Below are positions 40,486 through 49,855 of a stretch of 64,000 nt of DNA, in pieces. The DNA is from JARRJY01 sp037388705 (GTDB lineage: Bacteria > Pseudomonadota > Gammaproteobacteria > UBA6429 > Thiohalophilaceae), in the NCBI GenBank assembly GCA_037388705.1, contig JARRJY010000001.1:1-64000 (forward strand), in the 5' to 3' direction. Within the stretch, counting starts at the first letter, position 1; each line of letters starts with the position of its first letter. The notes beneath the pieces were generated by a model that was given only the letters and a program-made list of their open reading frames with translations, did no database searches and had not been told where the DNA came from. The position numbers were made by a program, and so were the translations under genes.

Positions 40486-42399
40486 ATGTTGCAACAAATT
40501 CGTGATCGCGCACAAGGTCTGATTGTCTGGACCATCGTTGGACTCATCATTATTACTTTTGCATTGTTTGGTTTAAGTAGTTACATGTCTGGTTCAGCAA
40601 AAGTAAATGTGGCGACTGTTAATGACGTTGATATCAGTCAAACAGAATTTCTGCGTGCCTACCAGAATTACCAGCAACGTTTACAACAGATGCTGGGTAA
40701 AAATTACAACCCGGCCATGTTTAACGAAGATGTAGTTAAACAACAGGTTCTCGACGGACTGATAACCCGTGAAGTCTTAACACAAACACTTAACGAATCA
40801 GGCTTTGGTGCTTCTCATGAGCAAATCCTGGCAAAGATCCAGAGTATTGATTCATTCTTTGATGAAAACGGGAAGTTCTCAGCCAAACAATATAAACGTG
40901 TTCTGGCATTGCAAGGCATGAACAGCGCGATGTTCGAGAAACGTATCTCCCAGGATATTGCCGATGAACATCTTTATGCTGGCCTGGTGCGTTCAGCTTT
41001 CGTTACCCCTAAACAGATTGAAACCAATACAAAACTTCAGGGCCAGAAGCGTGATGTGAATTATATTCTTGTCAGTCATCAGTTATTCATGGACTCGGTG
41101 AAAATCAGTGATGTCGATATTGAAAAATATTATGCAGATAATAAATCGAACTTCATGACACCGGAAATGGTCAGTGTTGAATACCTTGAACTGGACATAA
41201 ATGAATCTGCCAGGGAATTTGAAGTCAGCGATGATGAAATACGTCAGCAATATGACCAGAATATCAAGCAATACGAAGCGGAGCCGGAACAACGTAAAGC
41301 AAGCCATATACTGATTGCCATCAATGACAAAACTGATGAAGCAACAGCTAAAACTGAAATTGAAAAAGTTAAGAGCAGGCTTGATAAAGGTGAAGATTTT
41401 GCTGCAGTTGCCAAAGAAGTTTCACAGGATCCGGGTTCTGCCAAACAAGGTGGTGACCTGGGTTTCTTTGGGCGAGGTGTTATGGATAAGGCTTTTGAAG
41501 AAACCGCTGTCAGCCTGAAGAAAGGTGAAATCAGTCAACCGGTTAAATCTGCTTTTGGTTTTCACATTATTAAAGTTACCGACATTAAGTCAGGTAAAGT
41601 AACTCCTTTTAAAGATGTCAAAGCAAAGATTAAAAAAGAACTGCAGATCCAGAAGGCGGAACAGAAGTTCTACACTGATATAGATACGCTCAATAACCTT
41701 ACCTACGAGTCACCGGATTCATTGCAGCCAGCAGCAGATGCATTAGGTTTGACAGTCAAACAGAGTAGCATGTTCACCAGGCGAGGGGGCCAGGGCATTT
41801 TCCAGAATACAAAAGTGGTAAATGCTGCATTTTCGGATGAAGTGCTGGTTAATGGAAGAAACAGTGAACTTGTTGAGTTGAGTGATACTCATGTTGTTGT
41901 AGTGCGTAAAAAAGAACACAAACCTTCTGATGTAATGGCGCTCGATAAAGTACGTTCTCGAATTGAAAATACACTAAAACGTGAACAGGCGATTGAGAAA
42001 GCCAGTCAACTGGCAAAAGAAATGGCTGGAAAACTGGGCTCAGGAGAGAAACCTGAGTCACTTGTAAAATCAGTGAAAGCGGCAAGTTTTGTTAAAGCAG
42101 GACTGATTGGGCGCAAACCAGGTAAAGAGGATGCAAAAGTCAGATCAGATATTCGACAGGCGGCTTTTAAAATGCCAAAACCAAAGGATATACCCGTTAA
42201 TAAACAGGTAGCTTTGAATAATGGAGATCAGGCTGTTGTAATGTTGAATAAAGTTATCGATGGCACTGAAACACCTAAGAATAGCCAGCAACAACTGGCA
42301 GCTGTTTACGGTAATACCAGCTATGATGATTTTGTGAAATATTTACGCGAGCAGGCTGATATAAAGTTGTATCCGGAAAATATAAAAGCACAACAGTAA
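40486..42399 (+). CDS. ppiD: Periplasmic folding chaperone PpiD (SurA-N, parvulin)
   Basis: A membrane-anchored chaperone at the exit of the Sec translocon. 637 residues. A single N-terminal span at about 12-34 ('[19 protein letters not shown]'), SurA-type chaperone domain, then a parvulin domain at about 265-360 ('[10 protein letters not shown]', '[18 protein letters not shown]', '[10 protein letters not shown]'), and a helical C-terminal part. Length is typical (about 620-640). ATG at 40486 follows the terminator of the tRNA unit; its own promoter is not obvious. Terminator follows. Confidence 0.93.
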   Translation: MLQQIRDRAQGLIVWTIVGLIIITFALFGLSSYMSGSAKVNVATVNDVDISQTEFLRAYQNYQQRLQQMLGKNYNPAMFNEDVVKQQVLDGLITREVLTQTLNESGFGASHEQILAKIQSIDSFFDENGKFSAKQYKRVLALQGMNSAMFEKRISQDIADEHLYAGLVRSAFVTPKQIETNTKLQGQKRDVNYILVSHQLFMDSVKISDVDIEKYYADNKSNFMTPEMVSVEYLELDINESAREFEVSDDEIRQQYDQNIKQYEAEPEQRKASHILIAINDKTDEATAKTEIEKVKSRLDKGEDFAAVAKEVSQDPGSAKQGGDLGFFGRGVMDKAFEETAVSLKKGEISQPVKSAFGFHIIKVTDIKSGKVTPFKDVKAKIKKELQIQKAEQKFYTDIDTLNNLTYESPDSLQPAADALGLTVKQSSMFTRRGGQGIFQNTKVVNAAFSDEVLVNGRNSELVELSDTHVVVVRKKEHKPSDVMALDKVRSRIENTLKREQAIEKASQLAKEMAGKLGSGEKPESLVKSVKAASFVKAGLIGRKPGKEDAKVRSDIRQAAFKMPKPKDIPVNKQVALNNGDQAVVMLNKVIDGTETPKNSQQQLAAVYGNTSYDDFVKYLREQADIKLYPENIKAQQ

Positions 42400-42411
42400 A
42401 AACTGTATCAT

Positions 42412-42441
42412 AAACAAGGGGCGATAAGCCCCTTGTTTGTT
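42412..42441 (+). terminator. Terminator after ppiD
   Basis: AAACAAGGGGC and GCCCCTTGTTT, an 11-bp perfect stem with a five-base loop; the T-run is short (TTTGTT). Confidence 0.8.
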
Positions 42442-42467
42442 ATAAAAAATCAGAAAAGGGGACAACT

Positions 42468-43754
42468 ATGCATTTGAAACTGCATTGGCAAATTCTTATT
42501 GCATTGCTTCTGGCGGTCATTGTCGGCAGCATGGTAAGTAAAGAAACCAGCTTGCTTGGGGTAAATTTATTTTCCGTCTTCTCGTTTCTGGGTACGTTAT
42601 TCATCAATGCGTTGAAGATGATCATAGTACCATTAGTAGTATCATCAATTATTGTCGGTATTGCCGGAGTTGGTGGCTCTCACGGCCTGGCAAGGCTTGG
42701 TGGTAAGACAATTCTTTATTATATGACTACCAGTCTGTTTGCTATTCTGATTGGCCTTTTCTTTGTTAACCTGTTCTCGCCAGGCATTATTGATGGAGCT
42801 CCTGCCAAGGAAGTGCTTGGTCTCGATGCTGCGCTGGCTGAGCAGGCAAGTAGTAAAGTAGGCGATCGGGGGATAAGTGAAGTTGCCACGGTATTCCTCA
42901 GCATGGTACCTGCCAATATTGTTGCCGCAGCTGCCAATGGACAAATGCTTGGCCTGATCTTTTTCAGCGTGTTGTTTGGTTTTTTCATGACCAGGATCAC
43001 CGAGGATTACGCCGAGAACCAATACAACTTCTGGCAAGGGCTTTACGAGGTAATGATGAAGATTACACACTTCGTAATGAAATTTGCCCCTGTCGGGGTC
43101 TTTGCCCTGGTTTCGAAAGTTGTAATTAGTACGGAAAACCTGTCCGCTATGTTTGGAACACTGGGCCTGTTTTTTATAAGTGTAGTGCTGGCATTAGCGG
43201 TTCATGTCTTCGTGGTAATGCCATTACTCCTGAAATATGTCGCTAAAGTGAACCCGATTCGCCATTATCGGGCGATGTCGCCAGCCCTGTTAACTGCATT
43301 TTCTACAGCGTCATCGGCAGCTACGTTACCATTGACGATTGAATGTGTTGAAAAGAATGCTGGTGTGTCAAACCGTACCAGTAGTTTCGTATTACCACTG
43401 GGGGCGACGATAAACATGGATGGTACGGCACTGTATGAATGTGTGGCAGCCATGTTTATTGCGCAGGCTTATGGTATTGAACTGGGTCTGGCAACGCAGT
43501 TCATGATCGTGATAATTGCCTTGTTAACCTCGATTGGTGTTGCGGCAGTCCCTGCAGCCAGCCTGGTAGCGATTACTATCATTCTTTCTACTATCGGGCT
43601 CCCGGTTGAAGCATTAGGGCTGATACTCGCCGTGGACAGGATACTGGATATGTTCCGTACTTCAGTTAATGTATTCAGTGACTCCTGTGGCGCGGTTATC
43701 ATTGGCCGGCTTGAAGGAGAAGAAAATATTTTACAGAACAATAATGCTAATTAA
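42468..43754 (+). CDS. Dicarboxylate/amino acid:cation symporter (DAACS family)
   Basis: 428 residues, mostly hydrophobic, matching the GltP/DctA fold of eight spans and two re-entrant loops. Diagnostic are the serine-rich hairpin 'AFSTASSAATLPLTIECVEK' and the Na+/substrate site 'PLGATINMDGTALYECVAAM'. The 'DRILDMFRTSVNVFSDSCGA' motif contains the Asp and Arg that contact the substrate. It moves dicarboxylates or glutamate/aspartate with Na+ or H+. The exact substrate cannot be told by eye. Own terminator, no operon partner. Confidence 0.9.
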   Translation: MHLKLHWQILIALLLAVIVGSMVSKETSLLGVNLFSVFSFLGTLFINALKMIIVPLVVSSIIVGIAGVGGSHGLARLGGKTILYYMTTSLFAILIGLFFVNLFSPGIIDGAPAKEVLGLDAALAEQASSKVGDRGISEVATVFLSMVPANIVAAAANGQMLGLIFFSVLFGFFMTRITEDYAENQYNFWQGLYEVMMKITHFVMKFAPVGVFALVSKVVISTENLSAMFGTLGLFFISVVLALAVHVFVVMPLLLKYVAKVNPIRHYRAMSPALLTAFSTASSAATLPLTIECVEKNAGVSNRTSSFVLPLGATINMDGTALYECVAAMFIAQAYGIELGLATQFMIVIIALLTSIGVAAVPAASLVAITIILSTIGLPVEALGLILAVDRILDMFRTSVNVFSDSCGAVIIGRLEGEENILQNNNAN

Positions 43755-43756
43755 AG

Positions 43757-43780
43757 AAGGCCGCATTAGCGGCCTTTTTT
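43757..43780 (+). terminator. Terminator after the symporter gene
   Basis: AAGGCCGC-ATTA-GCGGCCTT hairpin followed by a T-run. Confidence 0.9.
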
Positions 43781-43897
43781 ATGTGTGCGGGTTTATTTAT
43801 TAATCTACAATCGCATATCATAAGAATCAGAAAACAATAACGGCAACATCAAGCAAAGGCAGATTGTTATTCAGTTATAGAGTGAAAGCAAAATACT

Positions 43898-44929
43898 ATG
43901 TTTAATCTCCATGAGCTCCCTCTATCAGTCAACCTTATTATATTTCTGGTTGGCGCCATTGTTATAGGTGTATTCGGGGTGCGCATGACACATGTTGCTC
44001 GCACCCTGGCATTACAAACCGGAATGGGTGAAGCCCTGATGGGGGCGGTGTTTATCGGTGCGTCGACCTCGTTGTCTGGAATTATCGCTTCCATTACCGC
44101 GGCAAGTTACGGACATGCCGAGTTGGCAGTGAGTAACGCGCTGGGTGGCATTGCGGCGCAGACTGCCTTCCTCGCTATTGCCGACATGTTTTATCGCAAA
44201 GCAAACCTGGAACATGCCGCCGCTTCTGCTGAAAACCTGATGATGAGTGCTTTCCTGGTTACCTTGCTGGCAATTGTACTGGTGGCTTTTTCAATACCCG
44301 GGATAAGCATCTTCGCAGTACATCCAGCCTCGATCATATTGTTACTGGCGTATGGATTCGGGATACGCCTTCTTGCCAAAACTCATACCATGCCCATGTG
44401 GATGCCGCGGCGCACCAGTGATACAAAATTTGAAAAAGAATATAAACGCAAACGGAAATTAAGTTTTGTTAATCCACTGTGGGGAAAATTCCTTTTATAT
44501 TCTTCTATCGTAGGTGTCGCTGGTTGGTTCTTATCAATAACAGGCATTCAAATTGCGGCTAAAGCAGGTCTGTCAGAAGGATTGGTGGGTGGTGTATTTA
44601 CGGCAGTCTCAACCTCTCTGCCAGAACTGGTTATCGCGATTACGGCAGTACGTATGAAGTCCTTAACGCTGGCGGTTGGTGATATCATCGGCGGCAATTC
44701 CTTCGATACCCTGTTTCTGGCAATGTCGGATATTGCCTACCGGGAAGGTTCAATTTACCGGGATATTTCAGCCAATGAGCAATTCTGGCTGGCTATCACG
44801 ATATTAATGACCGGGGTGTTATTGATGGGGTTATTGTATCGGGAGCGCCATGGTATCGCCAATATTGGTTGGGAAAGTTTTGTGGTAGGGATGTTGTATG
44901 TAAGCAGCCTGGTGTATATCGCTTTTTGA
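43898..44929 (+). CDS. Sodium/calcium exchanger family protein (CaCA, YrbG-like)
   Basis: 343 residues with about ten spans. Two inverted alpha repeats carry ion ligands: 'GASTSLSGIIASITAASYGH' (first) and 'VGDIIGGNSFDTLFLAMSDI' (second, G-N-S-F-D-T). In the second repeat the preceding 'AVSTSLPELVIAITAVRMKS' has the P-E signature. In the first repeat the usual P-E is replaced by S-G-I, so transport may be altered compared with canonical exchangers. Acts in the inner membrane, probably exporting Ca2+ against Na+ or H+. Ends at a bidirectional terminator shared with fabI. Confidence 0.82.
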   Translation: MFNLHELPLSVNLIIFLVGAIVIGVFGVRMTHVARTLALQTGMGEALMGAVFIGASTSLSGIIASITAASYGHAELAVSNALGGIAAQTAFLAIADMFYRKANLEHAAASAENLMMSAFLVTLLAIVLVAFSIPGISIFAVHPASIILLLAYGFGIRLLAKTHTMPMWMPRRTSDTKFEKEYKRKRKLSFVNPLWGKFLLYSSIVGVAGWFLSITGIQIAAKAGLSEGLVGGVFTAVSTSLPELVIAITAVRMKSLTLAVGDIIGGNSFDTLFLAMSDIAYREGSIYRDISANEQFWLAITILMTGVLLMGLLYRERHGIANIGWESFVVGMLYVSSLVYIAF

Positions 44930-44934
44930 TATAG

Positions 44935-44958
44935 AAAAGGCCTCTTGAGAGACCTTTT
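44935..44958. terminator. Bidirectional terminator between the exchanger and fabI
   Basis: AAAAGGCCTCT-TG-AGAGACCTTTT with one C/A mismatch. A-run and T-run on both sides allow it to serve both convergent genes. Confidence 0.75.
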
Positions 44959-44984
44959 CAATTTCAATTCATGGGATGATTTTT

Positions 44985-45776
44985 TTATTCGGCATCAAGT
45001 GGACGCATACCGATGGTGTTATAGCCGGCATCTACGTACATAATTTCACCGGTGATCCCTGAAGCCAGGTCCGAGCTCAGGAAAGCCGCGGCATTACCCA
45101 CATCTTCTATAGTGACGTTACGACGTAGAGGGGCTGATCTCTCGACTTCATCCAGCATTTTACGGAAATTACTGATCCCTGCTGCAGCCAGCGTCTTGAT
45201 AGGGCCAGCGGAGATACCATTTACTCGGATACCGTCAGGCCCCAGGCTTTGCGCCATATAACGCACATTGGCTTCCAGCGAGGCTTTGGCCAGGCCCATG
45301 ACGTTGTAGTTGGGGATAGAGCGCTCGGCACCCAGGTAACTCAGGGTCAGCAGGCTGCCATCGCGGCCTTCCATCATGTTGCGGCCCGCTTTGGCCAGAG
45401 CCGCAAAGCTGTAGGAGCTGATTTCATGGGCGGTACGGAAGCCATCTCGGCTTACCGAATCAAGATAATCGCCTTCCAGTTCACTGCGTGGTGCAAATGC
45501 CACGGAATGAATAATGATATCCAGGCCGTCCCAGTAATCATCCAGGTGGTCAAATACGTTGGCGATTTCTTCATCACTGCTCACATCGCAGGGGACCAGG
45601 ATATCGGAATCCAGCTCAGTGGCCATTTTTGCAACACGATCTTCAAGTTTCTCATTCTGGTAGGTAAAAGCCAGTTCAGCTCCTTCTCGGCGCATGGCTT
45701 GCGCGATACCCCAGGCGATTGAACGATTGCTTGCCAGGCCAACAATCAGGGCACGTTTGCCTTGAAGAAATCCCAT
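44985..45776 (-). CDS. fabI: Enoyl-[acyl-carrier-protein] reductase (NADH)
   Basis: Last reduction step of each fatty acid elongation cycle; target of triclosan-type inhibitors. 263-residue short-chain dehydrogenase with the NADH motif '[18 protein letters not shown]' and the catalytic Tyr-x6-Lys in '[19 protein letters not shown]' (Y/K spaced seven). The second conserved Tyr is in 'LSYLGAERS'. ATG start at 45776. Transcribed away from yejA; the gap of 165 bases must carry both promoters, but I see no convincing boxes. Confidence 0.96.
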   Translation of the reverse strand: MGFLQGKRALIVGLASNRSIAWGIAQAMRREGAELAFTYQNEKLEDRVAKMATELDSDILVPCDVSSDEEIANVFDHLDDYWDGLDIIIHSVAFAPRSELEGDYLDSVSRDGFRTAHEISSYSFAALAKAGRNMMEGRDGSLLTLSYLGAERSIPNYNVMGLAKASLEANVRYMAQSLGPDGIRVNGISAGPIKTLAAAGISNFRKMLDEVERSAPLRRNVTIEDVGNAAAFLSSDLASGITGEIMYVDAGYNTIGMRPLDAE

Positions 45777-45941
45777 AATTTTATCCTCGTGTTGTTCTTG
45801 TCGTATTCTTTGTTTGAAATTGGCCCTATATTAATGTTTTCCACTGACGTTGACCAGTTTCGTTGTATACAATGTGCATTAGATCAACAATGCCATACGG
45901 ATAAATTCTTAAAAAATAAATAAAAGGGCAAGGTATTCCAG

Positions 45942-47726
45942 GTGCAGTACATAAAAAGGGGAGTAATCGTATTTTTTCTGAGTGCCTTAGCGGCTCAGAT
46001 TATGGCGGCACCTTCCATTGGTTATGGCTACAAGGAAAAATATCAGCCGGGCTTTACTCATTTTGATTACGTGAACCCGCGTGCGCCAAAAGGCGGTAAA
46101 ATTATTCTTGCCGGTTTTGGCAACTTCGACAGTTTCAATCCCTTTATCCTCAAGGGTGTCCCAGCTGATGGCCTTGGAACCCTGGTTTTTGAAACCCTGA
46201 TGGTACAAAGTGATGATGAACCTTACAGTCTGTATGGCCACCTGGCGGAGGATATCCAACTGTCTGCCGACAAACTTTCGGTGACGTTTCGTCTTAATCC
46301 CAATGCGCGCTTTTCGGATGGCAAACCGGTTTTGGCGGCGGATGTGAAATTTTCATTTGATACATTGCGCAGTGAAAAAGGCCATCCGCGCTATCGTTTT
46401 TACTGGTCAGATATCAAGCAGGCCGTGGTGACTGGTAAAAGAACCATACGTTTTGATTTTGTGCGAAAAAACCCTGAGTTGCATTTGATTGCAGCACAGA
46501 TCCCTGTGTTTGCCCGTCACTGGGTGGGAAATACCCCGTTTGATAAATTAAACCGCAAACTACCCATAGGCAGTGGCCCCTACACAATCGAAAGTTATGA
46601 CCTGGGGAAAAATGTTGTCTATAAACGCAATCCCATGTACTGGGCACAAGATTTGCCCACGCGTCGCGGCATGTTTAATTTCGACAAGGTTATTTATAAG
46701 TATTACAAGGACAGCACCGTCATGCTGGAAGCACTAAAGGCTGGCGAGTATGACTTTAAGCTGGTTAATCACTCCAAGCAATGGGCGCGGGATTATGTTG
46801 GTCCGCAGTTTGATTCCGGTGACATTTTAAAGGAGGAACTCAAGCATAAAAACAATGCCGGTATGCAAGGGTTTATTTTTAATACCCGCCGTGAATTGTT
46901 CAAGGATAAGCGAGTACGAAAAGCGCTAACCCTGGCTTTTGATTTTGCCTGGTCGAATAATAAACTCTTTTATAACCAGTATACCCGTTGTGACAGTTAC
47001 TTCAGTAATAGCGAGCTCGCCTCAAGAGGCTTACCCGAAGGTAACGAATTAAAGTTGCTTAATAAGTATCGTGATCAATTACCAGAAGAAGTCTTCACGA
47101 CAATATGGAAACCACCTTCAACAGAACAACCCGGTCAGTTAAGGGAAAACCTGCGTAAAGCAAAACGATTACTCGAGCAGGCAGGCTGGCATGTAAGGGA
47201 TGGTGTTTTGCAGAATGAACAGGGCAGGCAGTTTGAATTTGACGTGATGCTGGCACAAAAGGGGTTTGAACGTATTCTTGCACCATATGCCTATAACCTG
47301 AAGAAACTGGGCATCACGTTACGCTATCGAACAGTTGATGTGTCTCTGTATATCCGGCGTACCCGTACGTTTGATTTCGATATGATTGTCCAGTCCTTTG
47401 CTCAATCACAGTCACCTGGTAATGAACTTTATGCCTTGTGGCATTCATCCTCTGCTGACCAGGAAGGATCACGAAACCAGATGGGAATAAAAGATCCGGT
47501 GATTGACAAGTTAATCGATGAAGTAGTGTTTGCCGAGAACCGCAAACAGTTAATCACCGCAACCCGGGCACTTGACAGGGTTATGCTACATGGTGAATAC
47601 CTGATCCCAAACTGGTACATAGCGGTTCATCGCCTGGCATACTGGGACAAGTTTTCTTATCCGAAGACCTTGCCTTTGTATTATGATGCGGAATCATGGG
47701 CAATAAGCACATGGTGGAAGAAATAA
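45942..47726 (+). CDS. yejA: Peptide ABC transporter substrate-binding protein, YejA-like
   Basis: 594 residues with a signal peptide at about 1-22 ('FFLSALAAQIMAAPSIGYGY'). A family-5 extracellular solute-binding protein: 'FHYVNPRAPKGG'-type start (here 'HFDYVNPRAPKGGKIILAGF'), 'RFSDGKPVLAADVKFSFDTL', and 'LIPNWYIAVHRLAYWDKF' close to the end, as in YejA. Delivers short peptides to the YejBEF importer; in enterics the system also takes up microcin C. GTG start at 45942. First gene of a four-gene operon with no large gaps. Confidence 0.9.
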   Translation: MQYIKRGVIVFFLSALAAQIMAAPSIGYGYKEKYQPGFTHFDYVNPRAPKGGKIILAGFGNFDSFNPFILKGVPADGLGTLVFETLMVQSDDEPYSLYGHLAEDIQLSADKLSVTFRLNPNARFSDGKPVLAADVKFSFDTLRSEKGHPRYRFYWSDIKQAVVTGKRTIRFDFVRKNPELHLIAAQIPVFARHWVGNTPFDKLNRKLPIGSGPYTIESYDLGKNVVYKRNPMYWAQDLPTRRGMFNFDKVIYKYYKDSTVMLEALKAGEYDFKLVNHSKQWARDYVGPQFDSGDILKEELKHKNNAGMQGFIFNTRRELFKDKRVRKALTLAFDFAWSNNKLFYNQYTRCDSYFSNSELASRGLPEGNELKLLNKYRDQLPEEVFTTIWKPPSTEQPGQLRENLRKAKRLLEQAGWHVRDGVLQNEQGRQFEFDVMLAQKGFERILAPYAYNLKKLGITLRYRTVDVSLYIRRTRTFDFDMIVQSFAQSQSPGNELYALWHSSSADQEGSRNQMGIKDPVIDKLIDEVVFAENRKQLITATRALDRVMLHGEYLIPNWYIAVHRLAYWDKFSYPKTLPLYYDAESWAISTWWKK

Positions 47727-47745
47727 GCAAAAGAAAATAATTATT

Positions 47746-48810
47746 ATGTGGGCCTATATACTCAAAAGACTGTTACTTATGATTCCAACATTGTTTGGCG
47801 TCATGCTGGTGACATTCGTGGTAACCCAGTTTGTACCGGGTGGGCCTGTTGAGCAGTTAATTCACCAGTTGCAATCACCTGAGCAAACCGGTGGAGCCGG
47901 GGCAGAAGCAAGTGGTGCGACTCAACGACTTTATCGTGGCAATGCCGGGCTTGATGAAGAAAAGCTACAGGAACTAAAAGCATTGTACGGTTTTGACAAA
48001 CCTGCCCATGAACGTTTTTTTACCATGATAGGTAACTATTCGCGATTCGAGTTAGGAGACAGTTATTACCATCAACAGTCTGTAATGGAGCTAATTATTT
48101 CCAAGTTACCTGTTTCCATCAGCCTGGGTATGTGGACTTTCTTTCTTGTTTATCTTACCTGTATTCCGCTCGGGATTAGCAAGGCTATAAAAGATGGTAC
48201 TCGTTTTGACGTAATTTCCAGCACTGTCATTTTAATTGGATATGCTATACCGGGATTCGTGCTTGGTATTTTTCTTCTGGTATTACTTGGCGGCGGTAGT
48301 TTCTGGGATGTCTTCCCCTTAAGGGGGCTGGTGTCTGATAACTGGATTGAACTGGGGTGGTTTGACAAAATCACTGATTATCTCTGGCATATCACGTTAC
48401 CCGTCATTTCCCTGGTGGTGGGAAGCTTCGCGATTATGACCATGCTTACCAAAAACAGTTTTATAGAAGAAATACGCAAACAATACGTGCTTACTGCCAG
48501 GGCAAAAGGCTTACCGGAAAATACCGTTCTTTATAAACATATTTTCCGTAATGCGATGATCCCGCTGGTGACCGGTTTTCCAAGTGCCTTCATTGGTGCG
48601 TTCTTTGCTGGCAGTATTCTTATTGAAACTATATTCTCGCTGGATGGTCTGGGCTTGCTTTCATATGAGTCTATCATCAAGCGTGATTACCCCGTCGTTT
48701 TGGGTTCTTTATACCTGTTTACCTTGTTAGGCCTGGTTGCAAAACTCATTACAGATATTTGTTATGTATTAATTGATCCGCGTATCCAGTTTGAATCGGT
48801 AAATAAATAA
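47746..48810 (+). CDS. yejB: Peptide ABC transporter permease, YejB-like
   Basis: 354 residues, six spans. N-terminal 'ILKRLLLMIPTLFGVMLVTF' is typical of DppB/OppB-type permeases, and the EAA loop is 'TARAKGLPENTVLYKHIFRN'. The long periplasmic loop after TM1 is about 90 residues, as in YejB. The stop overlaps the ATG of yejE by one base (TAATG), indicating translational coupling. Confidence 0.92.
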   Translation: MWAYILKRLLLMIPTLFGVMLVTFVVTQFVPGGPVEQLIHQLQSPEQTGGAGAEASGATQRLYRGNAGLDEEKLQELKALYGFDKPAHERFFTMIGNYSRFELGDSYYHQQSVMELIISKLPVSISLGMWTFFLVYLTCIPLGISKAIKDGTRFDVISSTVILIGYAIPGFVLGIFLLVLLGGGSFWDVFPLRGLVSDNWIELGWFDKITDYLWHITLPVISLVVGSFAIMTMLTKNSFIEEIRKQYVLTARAKGLPENTVLYKHIFRNAMIPLVTGFPSAFIGAFFAGSILIETIFSLDGLGLLSYESIIKRDYPVVLGSLYLFTLLGLVAKLITDICYVLIDPRIQFESVNK

Positions 48811-49853
48811 TGGAAGAAACCGGTATCAAGACAGAACACTTTACGCCGGAACAACGCGCGTGGCGCCGTTTTAAAGCCAACAAGCGTGGTTACTTCAGCC
48901 TGTGGATCTTTGGGATTTTATTTATCCTGAGTCTGTTTGCCGAAGTATTGAGTAATGATAAACCTTTACTTATTAGTTTCCAGGGTGAACTTTACAGTCC
49001 AATCCTGTTTACCTACACCGAGAAAACATTTGGTGGTGACTTCGAAACTGAAGCTGATTATATTGATCCCTACGTTCGTAACCTCATCACGGAAGGAGAT
49101 AACTGGGCCATCTACCCGCCCAATAGCTTCAGTTATGATTCGATTAATTATTACAACAATCTTCCTAATCCTGCACCACCTTCATCACAGAACCTGTTAG
49201 GCACTGATGATCGGGGTCGTGATGTGCTGGCCCGTTTAATCTATGGTTTCAGGCTGTCCGTATTATTTGCCTTTGTATTGACAGCAATTGGTATTTTGCT
49301 TGGGGTGGTAGCCGGGGCTATACAGGGATACTTCGGTGGGCGATTAGATCTGTTTGCCCAACGCATGATAGAGATATGGGGTTCCATGCCTGAACTGTAT
49401 TTATTAATTATTTTTGCCTCCATTTTTGAGCCCAGTATACTGTTACTTATTATTTTGCTTTCCATGTTTGGCTGGATGGGGCTGGCCGACTATGTGCGGG
49501 CAGAATTCCTGCGCGGCCGTAATATGGATTATGTTACCGCGGCACGTGCGCTTGGCTTGTCCAACCGGACAATCATGTTTCGCCACTTGTTACCCAACAG
49601 TATGACACCGGTGATCACTTTCTTACCGTTTCGCATCAGTGCGGCCATCATGGCATTAACCAGCCTCGATTTTCTTGGCCTTGGCGTACCGCCAACCACG
49701 CCAAGCCTGGGTGAACTGCTGGCGCAGGGTAAAGAAAATATTGAAGCCTGGTGGCTAAGCATAACCACTTTCTTTGTGCTGGTTGGAACACTGGTGTTAT
49801 TAATTTTTATTGGTGAAGCATTGCGTGAAGCCATGGATACCCGGCGGGGGTAA
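48810..49853 (+). CDS. yejE: Peptide ABC transporter permease, YejE-like
   Basis: 347 residues. N-terminal 'RRFKANKRGYFSLWIFGILF', a large periplasmic loop, 'LLGTDDRGRDVLARLIYGFR' and the EAA loop 'AARALGLSNRTIMFRHLLPN' identify an OppC-type permease of the Yej branch. Partner of yejB; yejF follows two bases after its stop. Confidence 0.92.
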   Translation: MEETGIKTEHFTPEQRAWRRFKANKRGYFSLWIFGILFILSLFAEVLSNDKPLLISFQGELYSPILFTYTEKTFGGDFETEADYIDPYVRNLITEGDNWAIYPPNSFSYDSINYYNNLPNPAPPSSQNLLGTDDRGRDVLARLIYGFRLSVLFAFVLTAIGILLGVVAGAIQGYFGGRLDLFAQRMIEIWGSMPELYLLIIFASIFEPSILLLIILLSMFGWMGLADYVRAEFLRGRNMDYVTAARALGLSNRTIMFRHLLPNSMTPVITFLPFRISAAIMALTSLDFLGLGVPPTTPSLGELLAQGKENIEAWWLSITTFFVLVGTLVLLIFIGEALREAMDTRRG

Positions 49854-49855
49854 TA

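Noticed and set aside
45249..45722. Plus-strand 157-residue frame opposite fabI
   Set aside because: Antisense shadow of a conserved gene.
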